Source: Hydnum rufescens UP504
Lineage: Eukaryota > Basidiomycota > Agaricomycetes > Cantharellales > Hydnaceae
DNA length: 64,000 nucleotides
Direction: 5' to 3'
Assembly (NCBI GenBank): GCA_014904985.1
Contig: MU128926.1
Span: 253,426 to 317,425, forward strand
In this document: positions 1 to 12,500 of the stretch, one piece after another
How positions within the stretch are numbered: the stretch's first letter is position 1
Layout of the letters: the number at the start of each line of letters is the position of its first letter
The notes under the pieces: generated by a model
Told to the model about the DNA's origin: nothing
Databases searched by the model: none
The model's input: only the letters and a program-made list of their open reading frames with translations
Program-made: the position numbers and the translations under genes

Positions 1-196
1 AGAGCGGGCCGGCAGAGGGCGGATTCATCTGAATCGGGCTCACAGACTTTGGCGAACTCGCAGGCATACAAACTGAGGGGTCGCAGTTGTCGTTGGAGAC
101 ACATTCCTTCCGCTGGGAGGACTACCTGTTGTCAGTTTCTGCATTTGAGAGGGGAACGAGGAAGTGATAGATTCCGGATTGTGGCACGGCAGCATC

Positions 197-292
197 GGTG
201 AGATGGCCGAGTTGGTCTAAGGCGCCAGATTAAGGCTTCCGTCACATTCTGGTCTCATTCTTGGGGCGTGAGTTCGAATCTCACTCTCATCA
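197..292 (+). tRNA. tRNA-Leu(AAG) with a short intron
   Basis: Cloverleaf read directly. Acceptor strands 197-203 and 285-291 pair with one G-U. The D arm holds a good A box (TGGCCGAGTTGG). The anticodon stem is 225-229 with 248-252. The anticodon AAG lies at 232-234 and is followed by G37. An 11-base intron (236-246) sits at the canonical 37/38 position. A long class II variable arm (253-267) fits leucine. The T arm is 268-284 with loop TTCGAAT. It would decode CTT and, with A34 changed to inosine, CTC. The intron needs the eukaryotic tRNA splicing endonuclease, consistent with a fungal nuclear gene. Confidence 0.95.
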
Positions 293-303
293 AGTTTTGA
301 CGA

Positions 304-309
304 TTTTTT
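304..309 (+). terminator. RNA polymerase III terminator of the tRNA-Leu gene
   Basis: A run of six T begins 12 bases after the discriminator base of the tRNA, the usual pol III stop signal. Confidence 0.8.
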
Positions 310-505
310 CTTTCCACTATTGAGACTGCCAGTTGAAGAATCTACGTCTCGCCGTACGGCCGTGAGCCCCCCTGCCTCCCCGCCCGCCCCCACTGGCCTC
401 TTATCCCTTCATGGCATCGTGCATGGCCTTTCGACGTTCTGTTCCAGCCGTGTGGTTGTCTCTTTTCTCCACGTGCATCGATGTATTACTATCTCTTGCT
501 ATTAT

Positions 506-2947
506 TTATGTTTGAGACGCTGCAGTCTCTCTCCCACTCCAAGGGAGGCCCCCGTTCCTCTCCACCTCCCATTGCCTCAACTTCGCGTCATCCCATACTT
601 TCCCTTGCAGATCTCCCTCCTTTCGCAAGAGTAAATGATTCACTGCGTCCGTGTCTTCTCGTCCTTCACGTCCCCCCCGGAGTCCTTGAAGGAGTGGCTG
701 CGGAAGGCACTCGTTCGTGACAGGATGTGCGTAGTCTGGATTGTATGCATATGAAGTACCGTAGCCCAGGTCTTTCATGAGGCTTGTAGGAGCATTGCGC
801 ATGGATAATGGGACCGGGACTGTGGGATCAGCTTTGGCGGCTTCTTCTGCCTGTATTGGGGTGATGGAATAATAAGTCAAGACCGTGGCGCCTCATGGAT
901 AGGTAATTGTACATGCCCTGTTGTAGGCCTCATAAGCGCGGGTGGACTTTGGAGCTTCTGCGAGATACGCTGCGCAGTGCGCGAGGTTGATACGACACTC
1001 TGGCATGCCTTTTGCAGAAGAATGGAGAACGGCGTCGGGACGGAACGGGTTATATTACGATAACGAGGAAACCCCATAAAACGAAGAATATGCACTCACC
1101 GATGTTCTGACAAGCCATGTAAGTCGCCGTGGCCAGAGGAAGGGCATGCGGATCTGCAAGACCCACATCTTCGCTGGCTATGACGATAAGTCTGCGGGCC
1201 ACGTATAATGGGTCTTCTCCCGCTGTAAGCATTCTCTGCGCCATACCGCCAGGGCACATGAGTGTTCGTCAGTAGGAGAATCCATGTTGTCGGTAGAAGC
1301 CACGGAGAAGAGGGACATACAGCGAGCCAGTACATAGCCGCTGAACCATCACTGTTGCGCACACTCTTGTGCAGGGTACTAATCATATCGTATCGATCAT
1401 CCCCAGACCGATCATACCTAACAAGGAAAACGAGGAAAGTCAGTTATTACCATCTGCACGTTCCCAAAAATCAATGGAAGTAGCAGTACGAACCGAGACA
1501 TGCAAGTCTTCTTTAGAGTGGTGATAATTCCGTCCATAGACGATGTGGTAGGTGCCTTGAGGACCAACTCCAATAGATTGAGTGCAGTGCGAGCATCCCC
1601 CAGTGAGAGTGACACGATCCGATCCAGGACCTCGGGTGTTGCGAGGTGTGCACCCGTACATTCCAGGTCGGGAACGGCGGCTGCACGGCATGCGGCACTT
1701 TTCAATATTTGAAGGACGTCATTGTCTGTTAGTCGTTCGAGGACTAGAACTCTGTTGCCATTATGAAGATTGAAGACCGCACAGACCGGGAAGAGGACGG
1801 TGGCATTCACCTGCATCTGCTTAGAAGTGCACCAACCACCTATGTATACTTTTAATGAGAGACAAAATCCATCAATCAGATCATGTGCCGAAGAACTGCA
1901 CCTTGAAAGATGGATTCTCGGTAGTAGCAGCCAATAATTGTACCCATCCCTTCTCTACATATGGGAGGAAGAGGTCCTGTTGGATAGTTAGAATGTCTCA
2001 CCAATAAGTAGTAGGTGGAACTGATCTCACCTGTTGCGCTTTATTAAACCGTTGTATTTCATCTTAAGAAAGATGCTCGTTAGATATTTCGAATATTCCG
2101 AAACATAAAGCCGAGGAGATGGCACCTACCTACGAACATAACGGTCCGCTTGCCAGTCAATTGAAGCGTATTCTTGGCTTCCTCAAACAGGGCACGAACG
2201 TCTGCAGTTCCGGATGATGTCGCGCTTAATTCCTTGATGGTCGATCCAGTAGACCGTGCGATTATGCGTGCTAACGACGTTTTCCTAATAGACAGTGATG
2301 TTTCTTAGTACAGCGCAGATAATGGTTTCTGTTAACCAAGAAGAGCGACCTGAACCGGGTGGACCCCACTGGGTGATTCGAGGAGAAATAGGGGTAATCA
2401 ACTTCCTGCATGATTCTACAAGTGGGCATAGAGACCCACCAGGACCAGACTTCCAGCACTTCCAGAATCAATGAGACCACGCAAAAGGGATCCTTTCCCG
2501 ATAACGGCTTCATGGCCCACGAAATCATCCAGAGTATGCGGTCGCATTCGATCGGCGAGAGGTGCAGCGGCCAGAAGGCTTCCAGAGATAGTCTGAGGGT
2601 TAGAAGGTTTGAATCTTTTGGACTGAGGTTCTCCCTTATTAGAAGGAGGGTGTGGTTGGATGGGGCTTGACGCGAAGGGACGGGCTGCGCGCGCAGGGGT
2701 TTCTGGAGCCGAGCGCTTGACGCTGTTCGTGAATATTGGAGCCAGATTATTTTTGGATGAGGATGCGGCCGTCGAACCCGATGCTTAAAACCGAATGCAA
2801 AGTGTTCTCTGCATCGAGATCTTGTAGTGGTGGCGCTTTCAACGTACCATTGCTAGACTGCGAGCTATGCTGCTGACACCCCGAGTCGATATGCTTATTG
2901 ATTATACTCTCCAATACAGAAGCAGAGCAAATGGGGCTAGACATCAA
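506..2947 (-). CDS. MGS1: MGS1/WRNIP1 (RarA) family AAA+ ATPase, multi-exon
   Basis: Recognised from the conserved order of RarA/Mgs1/WRNIP1 blocks on the minus strand. The start at 2947 opens a Rad18-like UBZ4 motif (PIC...INKHIDSGC). Next come [20 protein letters not shown], a Walker A (WGPPGSG) interrupted by an intron, the Walker B region [35 protein letters not shown], then the C-terminal [37 protein letters not shown] and [20 protein letters not shown], ending at the TGA at 506-508. The family acts at stalled replication forks with PCNA and polymerase delta, and the UBZ binds ubiquitin. At least six introns of 50-80 bases are seen. Oddities: the first zinc ligand of the UBZ is Ser (AGC) instead of Cys, and the reading frame across the Walker A intron is off by one base at a run of four T (2280-2283 on +). 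Family assignment is firm; exon detail is not. Confidence 0.9.
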
Positions 2948-2999
2948 ATTTTAGGGGTGTCGGGCAGAGCTCACTAGTCGATCGTGGCGTACTAACCAA

Positions 3000-3640
3000 A
3001 CGACTAGAATGGAGGAATGAGCAAAGCTTTTCCTGACGCGTCGCGAATCGCGTTACCATGAGAAGCTTCCTTTCCCATTTGAGGTCGGGTATACTTAGTA
3101 GATTAAAGCTTACAGATGAGGGTTTGCCATTCAAAGCAGACCCATTAGGTAAGCGGCTAAGCGCCCATTCTCCGCTCATAAAGTCACCCATCCGACTCAT
3201 ACCCTTGTTTGGAACAGGGTTTGTCTCACAGGGAAAATGACCATCATAGCCTATTGTCGTGGGATTGCGGGTGCAAAAAAATACGACGCCTTGCCTGTTG
3301 ATATAGGGACTAGGGATCTCAGGCTAATTTATATCAAAAGGGAGGGGGTCCTCTGTTCCCCGGTAGATCGGCTTCCTTTCTGTCTTAAATTACTGACTGG
3401 CACCCATCCCTTAGGTGCATCAGAAGGCTAGCACTTCAACTGTACAGCACCTGGACAATTCTTTCTCAACGTCTTCCGGAGTGACGGATTTTCGTTTGAC
3501 TTCCAAGACTTGCAGCGTACAGCCATAAGAATGCGTTCCCTGCTCGATGATTCTAGTGACAATGTCCAGATTTCCAGATGGGATGGCACTTGCCCTCTCA
3601 CCGTGCCTTCTAGTGCGCAGGATGATCATGACCACGGGAC
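3000..3640 (-). CDS. unidentified multi-exon gene, probable
   Basis: Minus-strand open segments suggest a gene between MGS1 and the dehydrogenase. An upstream exon (3420-3635) contains QGTHSYGCTLQVLEVKRKSV followed by TPEDVEKELSRCC. A second open stretch near 3190-3325 reads VVFFCTRNPTTIGYDGHFPC and continues GMSRMGDFMSGEWALSR. The amino-acid composition is protein-like and possible GT..AG borders exist between the parts. I do not recognise the family. The proposed start and end are uncertain, and the 3' part runs close to the MGS1 start, leaving little room for a promoter. It could be one gene or two unrelated open stretches. Confidence 0.4.
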
Positions 3641-3774
3641 AATGTGCAAGCCTAACATGAAGGATACGAAAGAGCCTCTCGTTAGGCCAAGCTATGGTAC
3701 AACATGATGAGATAATCCGAAATTTGGCCAGACATCTGAGAGATACCCAGAGAACAGCAACACCACTATTGACG

Positions 3775-6387
3775 TCAATGTTGCGTAGGCATGTCGACCG
3801 AGGCCCGATTCTGTGATGTCAGAGTTTCCACGGGTTAGTTTCACTGGGTGGAGAGAAAAGAGACCTTGGGGCTACATACCCCGACGGCATCCTCCGCTCT
3901 CCATAGCGAAGTCGTAGTCTACGGACGACATATCGTCATGAAGAAATGGAGAATACACCTGGCCTCAAATTCACCTTATTTTGAGTGTAAAACTCGAGCC
4001 CACTGCGGACGGGAATCCTGCATAAATGGGTTCCCAGAGAAAAACGAGTACACTCACGTCCGACCATAGAATGACAAATTACCAAGGAAGCTCGCCTGAT
4101 TCCTTACAAATGTCACATCCTTCTGGCGTTACTGAAGTTAAGATATCATACCTTATTCCCACTCCACGAGAACATCGGCAATGGGACAGGAATCGGTATA
4201 TTAATACCTACCTGACCGACGTTTACCTCATTCTCAAACTTTCGTGCTGACGCACCGGATTGGGTAAAGATAGATGCCCCATTTCCATACGGATTCGCGT
4301 TGATAATCGCAATCGCTTCGTCAAGCGTGTCTGCCTCCAGACAGAAAAGCACCGGTCCAAAGATCTCGGTTCTGTTATTATGTTTCAATGTTCAAAATCA
4401 AGATTCAGACCACGATAGCAAGAGAGATGCGTACTTATAGGCTTCCATGGTAGTGACGCCCTCAACAACCGTGGGTCCAACGAAATTCCCTTCTTCATAG
4501 CCGGGAACAACGATTCCGCGTCCATCGAGGTGGATTTTACCGCCTTCCGCTGCAACTGAGCCGATCAAACCCGTCACTCGCTGTTTGGCAGCACGTGATA
4601 CTAATGGGCCACTACGACCAAAGGTTAGATTAGCAGGAGAAGCACTGAAACGAAATGCACATACAGATCCACATTCTCTTCGAAACCGTTGTTCACTCGA
4701 AGGACCTTTGCACGTTCCACGAGTTCGGGATCCATGATTTCGCGGGACCGACAAACACGGCTATTGGGAAGGTGATACGCGATATGAGCTCATACGAACG
4801 TATTTAAGGACGACTTCGTGAGGTGATTCACCGACGGACAACGCCATGCATCGCTGACCGGCAGCTACAATGACGTATTACTTGAGCAGGACGGAAACGA
4901 AAGTATGCTGGAGAAAGAGTCACCTCCGAACGCCGCCCCCACCAAGGAATTTAAGGTCAAGTTCTTGTTCGCTGTACGCCAAAAAAAGGCATCAGAATTT
5001 TTTCCTTGTGAAGAATCCTGGCATTCGGCGCACCATCGGACAAGATAACACCATGATTCTTAGCGCCCATGTTCGCTTGTACGCGCTTCCCGTTCTGGGT
5101 ACCTCTGGGCAATTCTACATTAGAATATGGCTCCGACAGTGAACCACAGGACTACCTGTTGTAGATGTGCTTGCCAGCTTTGTCACCACCCACAAAGCTG
5201 ATAGCGCGAATAGCTGGGTGATCACATATGGCATTTACAGTGGGGACAGACCCATGAACGATATTAAGGACTCCCGGGGGAAGCCCTACACCCAGGCAAG
5301 TGAGAATACGATGCACTAATAATAGCATATGGGCACACCAGCTTTTGCAGCAATCCTGGAGGGATGTAAGATTCGATATGACCACACCTTATGAAAATGA
5401 TGGAAATGAGGGCTCACTCAGCAATTAGCATCGAGGCTCCAGGTACTCGTTCCGATGGCTTGAGGACTAGTGTATTTCCTGTCCCAGTGGCAAAAGGTAT
5501 GCTCCACAATGGAATCATACTGTACAAAAGCACACATTCATACATTCTCGGCATAAAATCGTGAAGATATGCTTACGCTGGAAAATTGAATGGGGCAATA
5601 CTTGCGCACACCCCTAACGGCAGTCGTCGAGTGTAAGTATCCATGTCCTTGCTTACTGGAAACTATAGTATCAGCCTATGATCATTTAAGTAACGACAGG
5701 AGGGCGGCCACCTTCCAATTGGTTCCCCATAAGACTAGTTGTGATGGACGTTGCGGCTTGTACAACTTGAAGCCCTCGATGTAAATCCCCATGGGCATCG
5801 CTGAACGTCTTGCCTTGTTCCAGCACAATAAGCTGTGCCACGGCATCTGCGTTGTCACGGATGGCCTGCTGGAAGCTGCTCTATCCATGTCAGTGGACTA
5901 ATAAAATAGAATAAACACATAAAACAGACTCCATGAGAAACTTCTGGCGAGTCAAGACGCTTGTCTTGCTCCATGATTTATAGGCCTGAGCAGCGGCATC
6001 AACTGCCTGTTCAAATTCGGCCGAAGTGGTTTCTGGGACCCTCGTCAAGAGGGTTTGGGTTGCCTGGGTAGGACGACTCAAAACCGTTATGCGTATCTAG
6101 TACGGGGCTACGAAACAAAACGTACAGGATCGTGGACGTCAATCCATTTGGTAGCCTGGCTCTCTGAGAGTAATACGGACGTCGGCACATGATGCCATGG
6201 TCGAGTTTTAGTTGTACTTGCCAACAAACTGCCCTCCGATGAAGTTCTTGGTATTGCCACCGCTCACATCGGCACCCTGCCAGTTGGCCGTGATCGTCTC
6301 CGCGGCGGTGCGCGCCTTTCCAGACAATCCCACGAGAGGTGGTCGAGCGCTACCGACTACAGCAGCCAATCCTCTCTTTAACATCAT
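3775..6387 (-). CDS. methylmalonate-semialdehyde dehydrogenase (acylating), mitochondrial, ALDH6 family
   Basis: Converts methylmalonate (or malonate) semialdehyde, NAD+ and CoA to propionyl-CoA (or acetyl-CoA) in valine and pyrimidine breakdown in the mitochondrial matrix. The start at 6387 opens a basic targeting-like N-terminus ([18 protein letters not shown]), then [15 protein letters not shown] and the [20 protein letters not shown] block. Further blocks are [67 protein letters not shown] with the catalytic Cys, and [20 protein letters not shown]. After [19 protein letters not shown] the last exon gives [10 protein letters not shown] and a stop at 3775-3777. At least ten exons are needed. 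At about 4743-4746 the frame changes by one base between VFVGP and [12 protein letters not shown] with no possible intron, a one-base deletion in the gene or in the assembly. It diverges from the PsuG/PsuK gene with only 85 bases between the starts. Confidence 0.92.
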
Positions 6388-6472
6388 GGTGTAAAATATG
6401 ACCCTCCGAACCGGAAACAATGCTACGCTTTGTTTGGTAAACCCAGCTGACATCAACAACGCGGGCAACATC
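6388..6472. promoter_or_regulatory. short divergent promoter between the dehydrogenase and the pseudouridine fusion gene
   Basis: The two translation starts point away from each other across 85 bases, so 5' leaders and control elements of both genes must share this space, unless the plus-strand gene uses the in-frame ATG at 6398. I see no clear TATA box. Inferred from gene starts only. Confidence 0.5.
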
Positions 6473-9400
6473 ATGCTGCCTGATTCATTGAGGCGCTCTG
6501 CAAAACATTTGAATGCCCTGTACACGATGGCTTTGTACTCTCAGGCGGTTGGTACGCCAAAATACCCGATCACGTATCATCCAGAAGTCTCGATGCACTG
6601 CAGTCTGGACATCCGGTCGTCGGCCTGGAAACAGCGTTAGTGACTCACGGTGAGGCAATTGAACGATCGCACCCCGGGTACAACTCAGGTAGAAGGATTT
6701 AGGTCTGCCCTCACCAATCAATCTGAACACAGCACAGTCCTGCGAAAGTATCGTAAGATCCACTGGAGCCATTCCGGCCACTATTGGAATGATATCTGGG
6801 GAGATATTTGTTGGACTCAGGCGTGACCAGCTCGAGCGCCTCGCCGATGAGTCCAATGCAAGACGAGTGAAGCTATCTCGACGAGATCTCGGCCCCGCTA
6901 TTGGTGCAAAATATGATGGAGGGACTACTATTGCCGGAACTATGGTTATTGCACATCTCGCTGGGATCAGGGTCTTTGCTACCGGCGGACTCGGAGGTGT
7001 CCACCGTGGGGGCGAAAATTGTACGCCATTATTTCATCTCTCCACGTTATCCCTCTAGATCGACTGATGTTCCGATAAATAGCGATGGACATTTCCGCTG
7101 ATTTGACAGAACTGGGTCGGACTCCAGTCGCCGTCGTGTCGGCCGGAGCCAAATCCATATTGGATTTGGGACGCACTCTGGAATATCTCGAGACGCAGGG
7201 TGTGACGGTTGGAACTTATGGAGAATCAAACGACTTTCCTGCCTTCTTTTCAGCCAAAAGCGGTTTCAAGGTGTCATTATTTTATCCTTTATGCGCACTG
7301 GCAATCTCACCGGCCCCTTGCAGTCGCCGTGGACATTCAAAGACCCTCGCAATGTCGCAGAAATGATGTGTAAGGCCATCATCTGACCATGCTTTCTTCG
7401 ACTGCTTACTTTGCAACATAGATGCTGCGGACCAACTGAAACTGCAGTCCGGATCCCTCATTGCAGTTCCCATTCCCGCCAAGTACGAAGAGGCTGGTCT
7501 TGCTATCCAGAAGGCAGTAGATCAAGCTGTCTGTGAATCTGAAGAAATGGTATTAGTAGAAGTGGTAAAGATGCCACACCATGGATTTTGCGCCGTGTGG
7601 TGGAACTCACGAAGGGGCGATCTATTGATAATAGTGAGCTTGACATGCGCGCGAATCCTTTGGGCTTGACCAATGATCTTCTCCCGACAGACGTTGCGTT
7701 GATCGAGAACACGTCGCTCATAGGTATTTCTTGAACCCGACGTGGTATATTTATTAGCTCACCCTTTCGACGTCTATTCAGGGGGTCGTATTGCAGTCGA
7801 GTACAACAAAATGTTGGCCAATTTCGAATCTCCAAGTTCTGCTGTAAGCTGAGTTTCTCTCTGTTATTTACTCAATCAAAACGAATTTGCGCATACACCT
7901 CATCGCCCTGACTTGCGAGGCAGAAGCTTTATGTCACTCGCGGCCGTGATCTCGAGCCTAGTCTGTTTCTCAGTGAACAACATAAGCCCCGGCTGACAAC
8001 GTCTCACGAACCTACGCTCGAGCCAGCTGGGCTTGTTGTAGTGGGGGCAACCGCTGTGGATATAATCGCACACGCAGATCCTTTCACCACAGGGCTAATC
8101 TCGAACTCCACAGTTCCCGGACAAGTCTCTATCTCCCTCGGTGGAGTAGCTCGGAACATGGCCGAGGCGGCGCATCGTTTTCTATCTCATTCGCCACCCT
8201 CATCCCGTTCATTTGCACCCTCCCAATCTTCGCACAGTCCTACAACCCTCTTGGTTTCCCCTCTTGGCCAGGATACGTTTGGGACCCTGATTCAAGAACA
8301 AACCGCGAGCATGGGGATGCGAACCGATGGCTTCCTACACACTAACATGCGAAAGTCTCCAGTCTGTAATATGGTGCTCTCTGAGGATGGTGGCCTCGTG
8401 GGTGGCGTGGCCGATTTTAGTGCCCTATCGGCATTTGGCTCTGGAGAGGTTAGTTCTGTGTGTATTTACTCTTGGAAATGGATATTGGTAAAGCTCAGTG
8501 GGTTTTTCGAAGGTCCTTGAAGTTTTATCTCACCATCGACCTAGGCTGGTTGCATTGGATGGAAATCTCAGTGAAGATGATTTGACAGATGTAGTGAAGC
8601 ATTGCATTGGTCGAAGTATCCCAAGTCAGCCTTTTATGAGTTCAGATCGCAGATTATATCAATATCTCTTACTCATTCTACGTTAGCGTGGTTCGAGCCT
8701 ACCTCTATCTTAAAGGCCACCCGCATCATCCCAACGATACAGGCGCAGTACTCTATAAACTCTGATCCGACGAGCCGTGCGCCTATAACGTATGCTTCGC
8801 CTAATATACCGGAGCTCGAGCACCTCTTCAATGAAGCACGGGGAACCAGATCGAGCGAGTCGATGTGCCATTGTCTTCAAGTCCACGCTGGTTTGGGGTC
8901 ATCGACAGCTTCCAGATAGGATCGAATTTCTCCGACGATCTTTCTCGACTTGGAGCCCCTTTTTTAGTCCAGCGGGGTGTGGCTCAAATGACGATCCAGT
9001 TACTCCCATTTTTTCAACATCTTATTGTCAAATGTGGTGATCAAGGTGCGTTCATCCACTGCGACATTGGTCCATAGCGACTAACAAGAACATGTGGATG
9101 GGACCTTCATTCCACTATAAGGCGTATTCATTGGAATGCATCTCCTATCTCCGGAAGCACAAACAAGTGCATGGAACGCATCGTCCGTACGAACAAGCGG
9201 GCGGCAGATCGTTGTTAAGTCAACGAACGGCTCGATCCTTGTGCTCAAATACTTTCCGGCACTCCCTCTAGAATCCTCCAGTGTCGACGGGTCCAATACC
9301 GTCAACGTGACAGGTGCCGGTGATTCCCTTGTGGGATCCTTGCTCGCCTCTATTGTATCCAACGCTCCAGAGCCACGGAATCCGTTCCTTGATCCTCAAC

Positions 9401-9492
9401 TCCTTGATGCAGCAATGGATCGAGCCCAAAAAGCGGCGATCTTGACGTTACGCTCTCCTCTCGCCGTTTCCCCATTACTTTCTTCTGACTAA
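6473..9492 (+). CDS. bifunctional pseudouridine-5'-phosphate glycosidase (PsuG) / PfkB-type pseudouridine kinase (PsuK)
   Basis: Fungal fusion of the two enzymes of pseudouridine breakdown. The kinase makes pseudouridine 5'-phosphate; the glycosidase cleaves its C-C bond to uracil and ribose 5-phosphate. PsuG half: [109 protein letters not shown] and [20 protein letters not shown]. PfkB half from about 8020: [70 protein letters not shown] and the signature [17 protein letters not shown]. About ten introns can be placed, for example g|gtgaggc near 6649 and 9047-9119. Oddities: a one-base gap between HPEVS and DALQ near 6590 with no intron possible, and another frame change near 8850. The stop at 9490-9492 faces the WD40 stop about 106 bases away. 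Confidence 0.92.
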
Positions 9493-9598
9493 TATTTGGT
9501 GCGCAAAATCAAGATCTATTGTGGTATTGCTAGAGAATACCGACGCGGGTTTGACGGTAAAAGCATCGTAAAAAGGTAATAACTTCACTCGGACGCGC

Positions 9599-12500
9599 TC
9601 ATTCCTTCATGCTTTGATCTGGTGGGTCGTTCTCACTGTCGTTCTGGGGTGATGGGGCCGTCCATATTCGAATTGAACCGTCGTGAGATCCTGTCGCGAA
9701 CATCAAAGATTTCGTACACTCGTGGTTCCATGCGGCTACTGTGAAATCACCTCCATAGTCCTTCGCGCGGAGCGTGTGGAGAAGTCGGGCGGTCTTCCGG
9801 TCCCATAAGTACACCTCTCCTGTCGTTCAAAACAGATCCGATTAGCTCGAGCCACACATTCAATTTTAGGATTAGCTTTACTCTTTCCAGCGGCAACGAT
9901 CATTGCGTCCAGTGCAGTTGTTCCTGTGAAGCTTCCAACGGAGCTAGGGCCAACAAAGGTGCTTGGCCCTGGAGGAAAGTACGTAGGTCCTAGGGATAGA
10001 CGCCCAGATCCCCCGCTAGTGTCCATGACCAATCGAATTGATTGCGGAGAACTCTGACCCCACGCATCAGTTTATTTGCGGCCACCACTCCCAGAGTCTG
10101 AACGGACCTGGTCTTTGAATGTTACGATACCAAAACTATCGTTGGCTGCCAGTGCAATATGCTTGACTTGGCGGACAAGCGGGATTTGACTGTCGAGGAA
10201 GGGAATAAATATGTGGCAGCAGATCAGATGTTGGCAAAACCCACCCCTCGATTACGTCGGATACTAAATTAAGCACTAAACATACCCATGGGTACAGGAG
10301 GGACTCGGAGTACACCGGTATGGACTCACGGAAGATGCGCCTTTCAGGCTCAGACTTCGATGGAACGAGCCCGTCTGCAGTTTTTTCCAAAGTCGCAACT
10401 GCCAACACGCTGTGAAGGGTAAGGGGCAATCACTACACATTTTGCACAAATTCACTGACCGGACCTCATCCCTCGTAGCAGCTACGTCATGTATAAGCAA
10501 GCGATCGAAAATGTGACTCGAAAGGACGTTTCCATGCAGGTCCTAAATAAAATCGGAGTATGAGTATGTTGATGGCGAACCCGATAACAAATCGCACATG
10601 TATGTAGAGGCCCCTGAGCTCGGCTGAAATAAATGAGTTCCCTCGGGGCATCCAGGCTATGGAGCGTATGATTTGGTCCCTTTCCACGGAGCGTTTACAG
10701 GCACCGAGCTGATGGGGCTAGATAAGGACGCAAAAGGACAGGGTGGCAAGAGATATCATACCATCGCATCCCATATCCGGATACTTTTATGGAGTTTGGT
10801 CAGCAGCAGGCGCCCATTCGGTGACCAGGCGGCTTGGCCTGCAACGCCCATTATGTGCTCGAGTCTCCTATGAATCTGAACGGGGTTGTCCACTTTCCAG
10901 ATGATAGTCGCTTTGTCCCAGCTGCAGGACGCAAGGAACTCGCCATTCGGACTGAACGCAAGGTGGCGGATTGGTGAAGGGTGATCGCACAAATGGGTGG
11001 ATGGTGCCAGATTCCGTAAAGCTGGAAGGACGGCTGATGTGGGCAGTTCCGGGCGTGGAAAGCCTTTGCTTTGCTCTGGTGGGAAGATGTCACTGGATGA
11101 GTTCGTGATCAGAAAGAGTGGATGTCGCCCTGTGAGGGGGACTGATGGCATGCTAGAAGACCGTAGAGGGGGTCTGATGGGCTTAGAAGCACCACGCCAA
11201 TTTGGCGGTCGCGATGGATGAGCCTCGACATCCTCGTTCACTTGGTCATTCCTCCAGGAACTTAACGAATAGAGTCGTCGTGAAGTTTGTTGGACCCAGG
11301 ATTTGAACGCTTGAGACCATCTCACAGCAGTTTTGTGGATCCATCGCCATGAATCGACAAATTTTGAGGTGGGAAGTACGTTTTTCAGGACGTCAGAAAA
11401 CCACATCTCGCCATTCGAATATCGAAAGGCCAGGCGCTCGCCTACGAACCACAAGGTGACGATCAGAAGAGTGAAAGAGGACACCGACGTGCACACGGTA
11501 ATCACGATGGGTATGGCGGTGGCTGGGAAATTCGCAAAAGTGAAACACACAAGTCCCGCAGAGAATGCAATGACGGAACCGATAAGGAAACACAGAGGTG
11601 CCCGGTTAATCATCGCCGATCCCCACCAAGGGACCCTGGCTTTCGGACTGCGATACACATCGGTATGCCATGCGTACGCAAGTTGACTGTTAATTGCACT
11701 GGCCAATGAAAACACCAACGAAACGATCCATAACATATTAACGTTTTGTTCAAGCTTGCTTGTGTTGGCTTGATATGAATACTGGAGAGTAGTCGCAGTG
11801 ACAGCACTAAACAGGGTAGAAACTGTCGACAAATTGAGGAATGCGCTTCCTTTTTGTTGCTGGGCAAGTCTTTGTACATGTCTCAGTCATGGTGGATGAA
11901 ACTGAGAAGTGGATGCACCAACCGAATCGTTGGAACACCTTTAACGTGACGCATCAATAGGAGTACACAGGAATGAGAAGCAAACCAACACACCAACGTC
12001 AATGAATGTGGTCAGTGCATCTGTGACTGCTTCAATGTGTGCACCCATCTCTTCGGTTAATTCATGGACATGAGAAGCGATTGAGTGCGTGCGGAATTGC
12101 CCTATTACGAACTCAAGAAGTTGTACAGTCATGAACCTAAACCGTGACCCGAACCTTTGAATTCCTTAAGACAAGAAGCCCAATACCCGACATCATTGAT
12201 AAAGCTCATCACCGAAGTGTTGATCGCCTCATCAGCGAACTCTGATATTTGGTTGATGCACTGTCCCGAATGGTCAGCGAGAGCAAATACAAATGAGAAG
12301 TCGCTTACATCCAGCAACCCGTGAAGATCGATAGCAAGGAGTTCGAATTCGGCGGGTATCGTTTCGGGATCTAAAAGTGCATGGGAAGTGTCTGGAGGGA
12401 TCGAGGTTGTGGACATGCGCAACTCCAAAGGCAGTCTTAGTAGGGGTTCTTGTAAATCGCGTCTGATATTCGGAAATAGTTGTGCAGCATTTTCTCGAAG

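Noticed and set aside
8449..8513. Frameshift in the PfkB half after [11 protein letters not shown]
   Set aside because: An intron with donor GTTAGT and acceptor TTTTTCGAAG restores [17 protein letters not shown] in frame, so no damage is needed.
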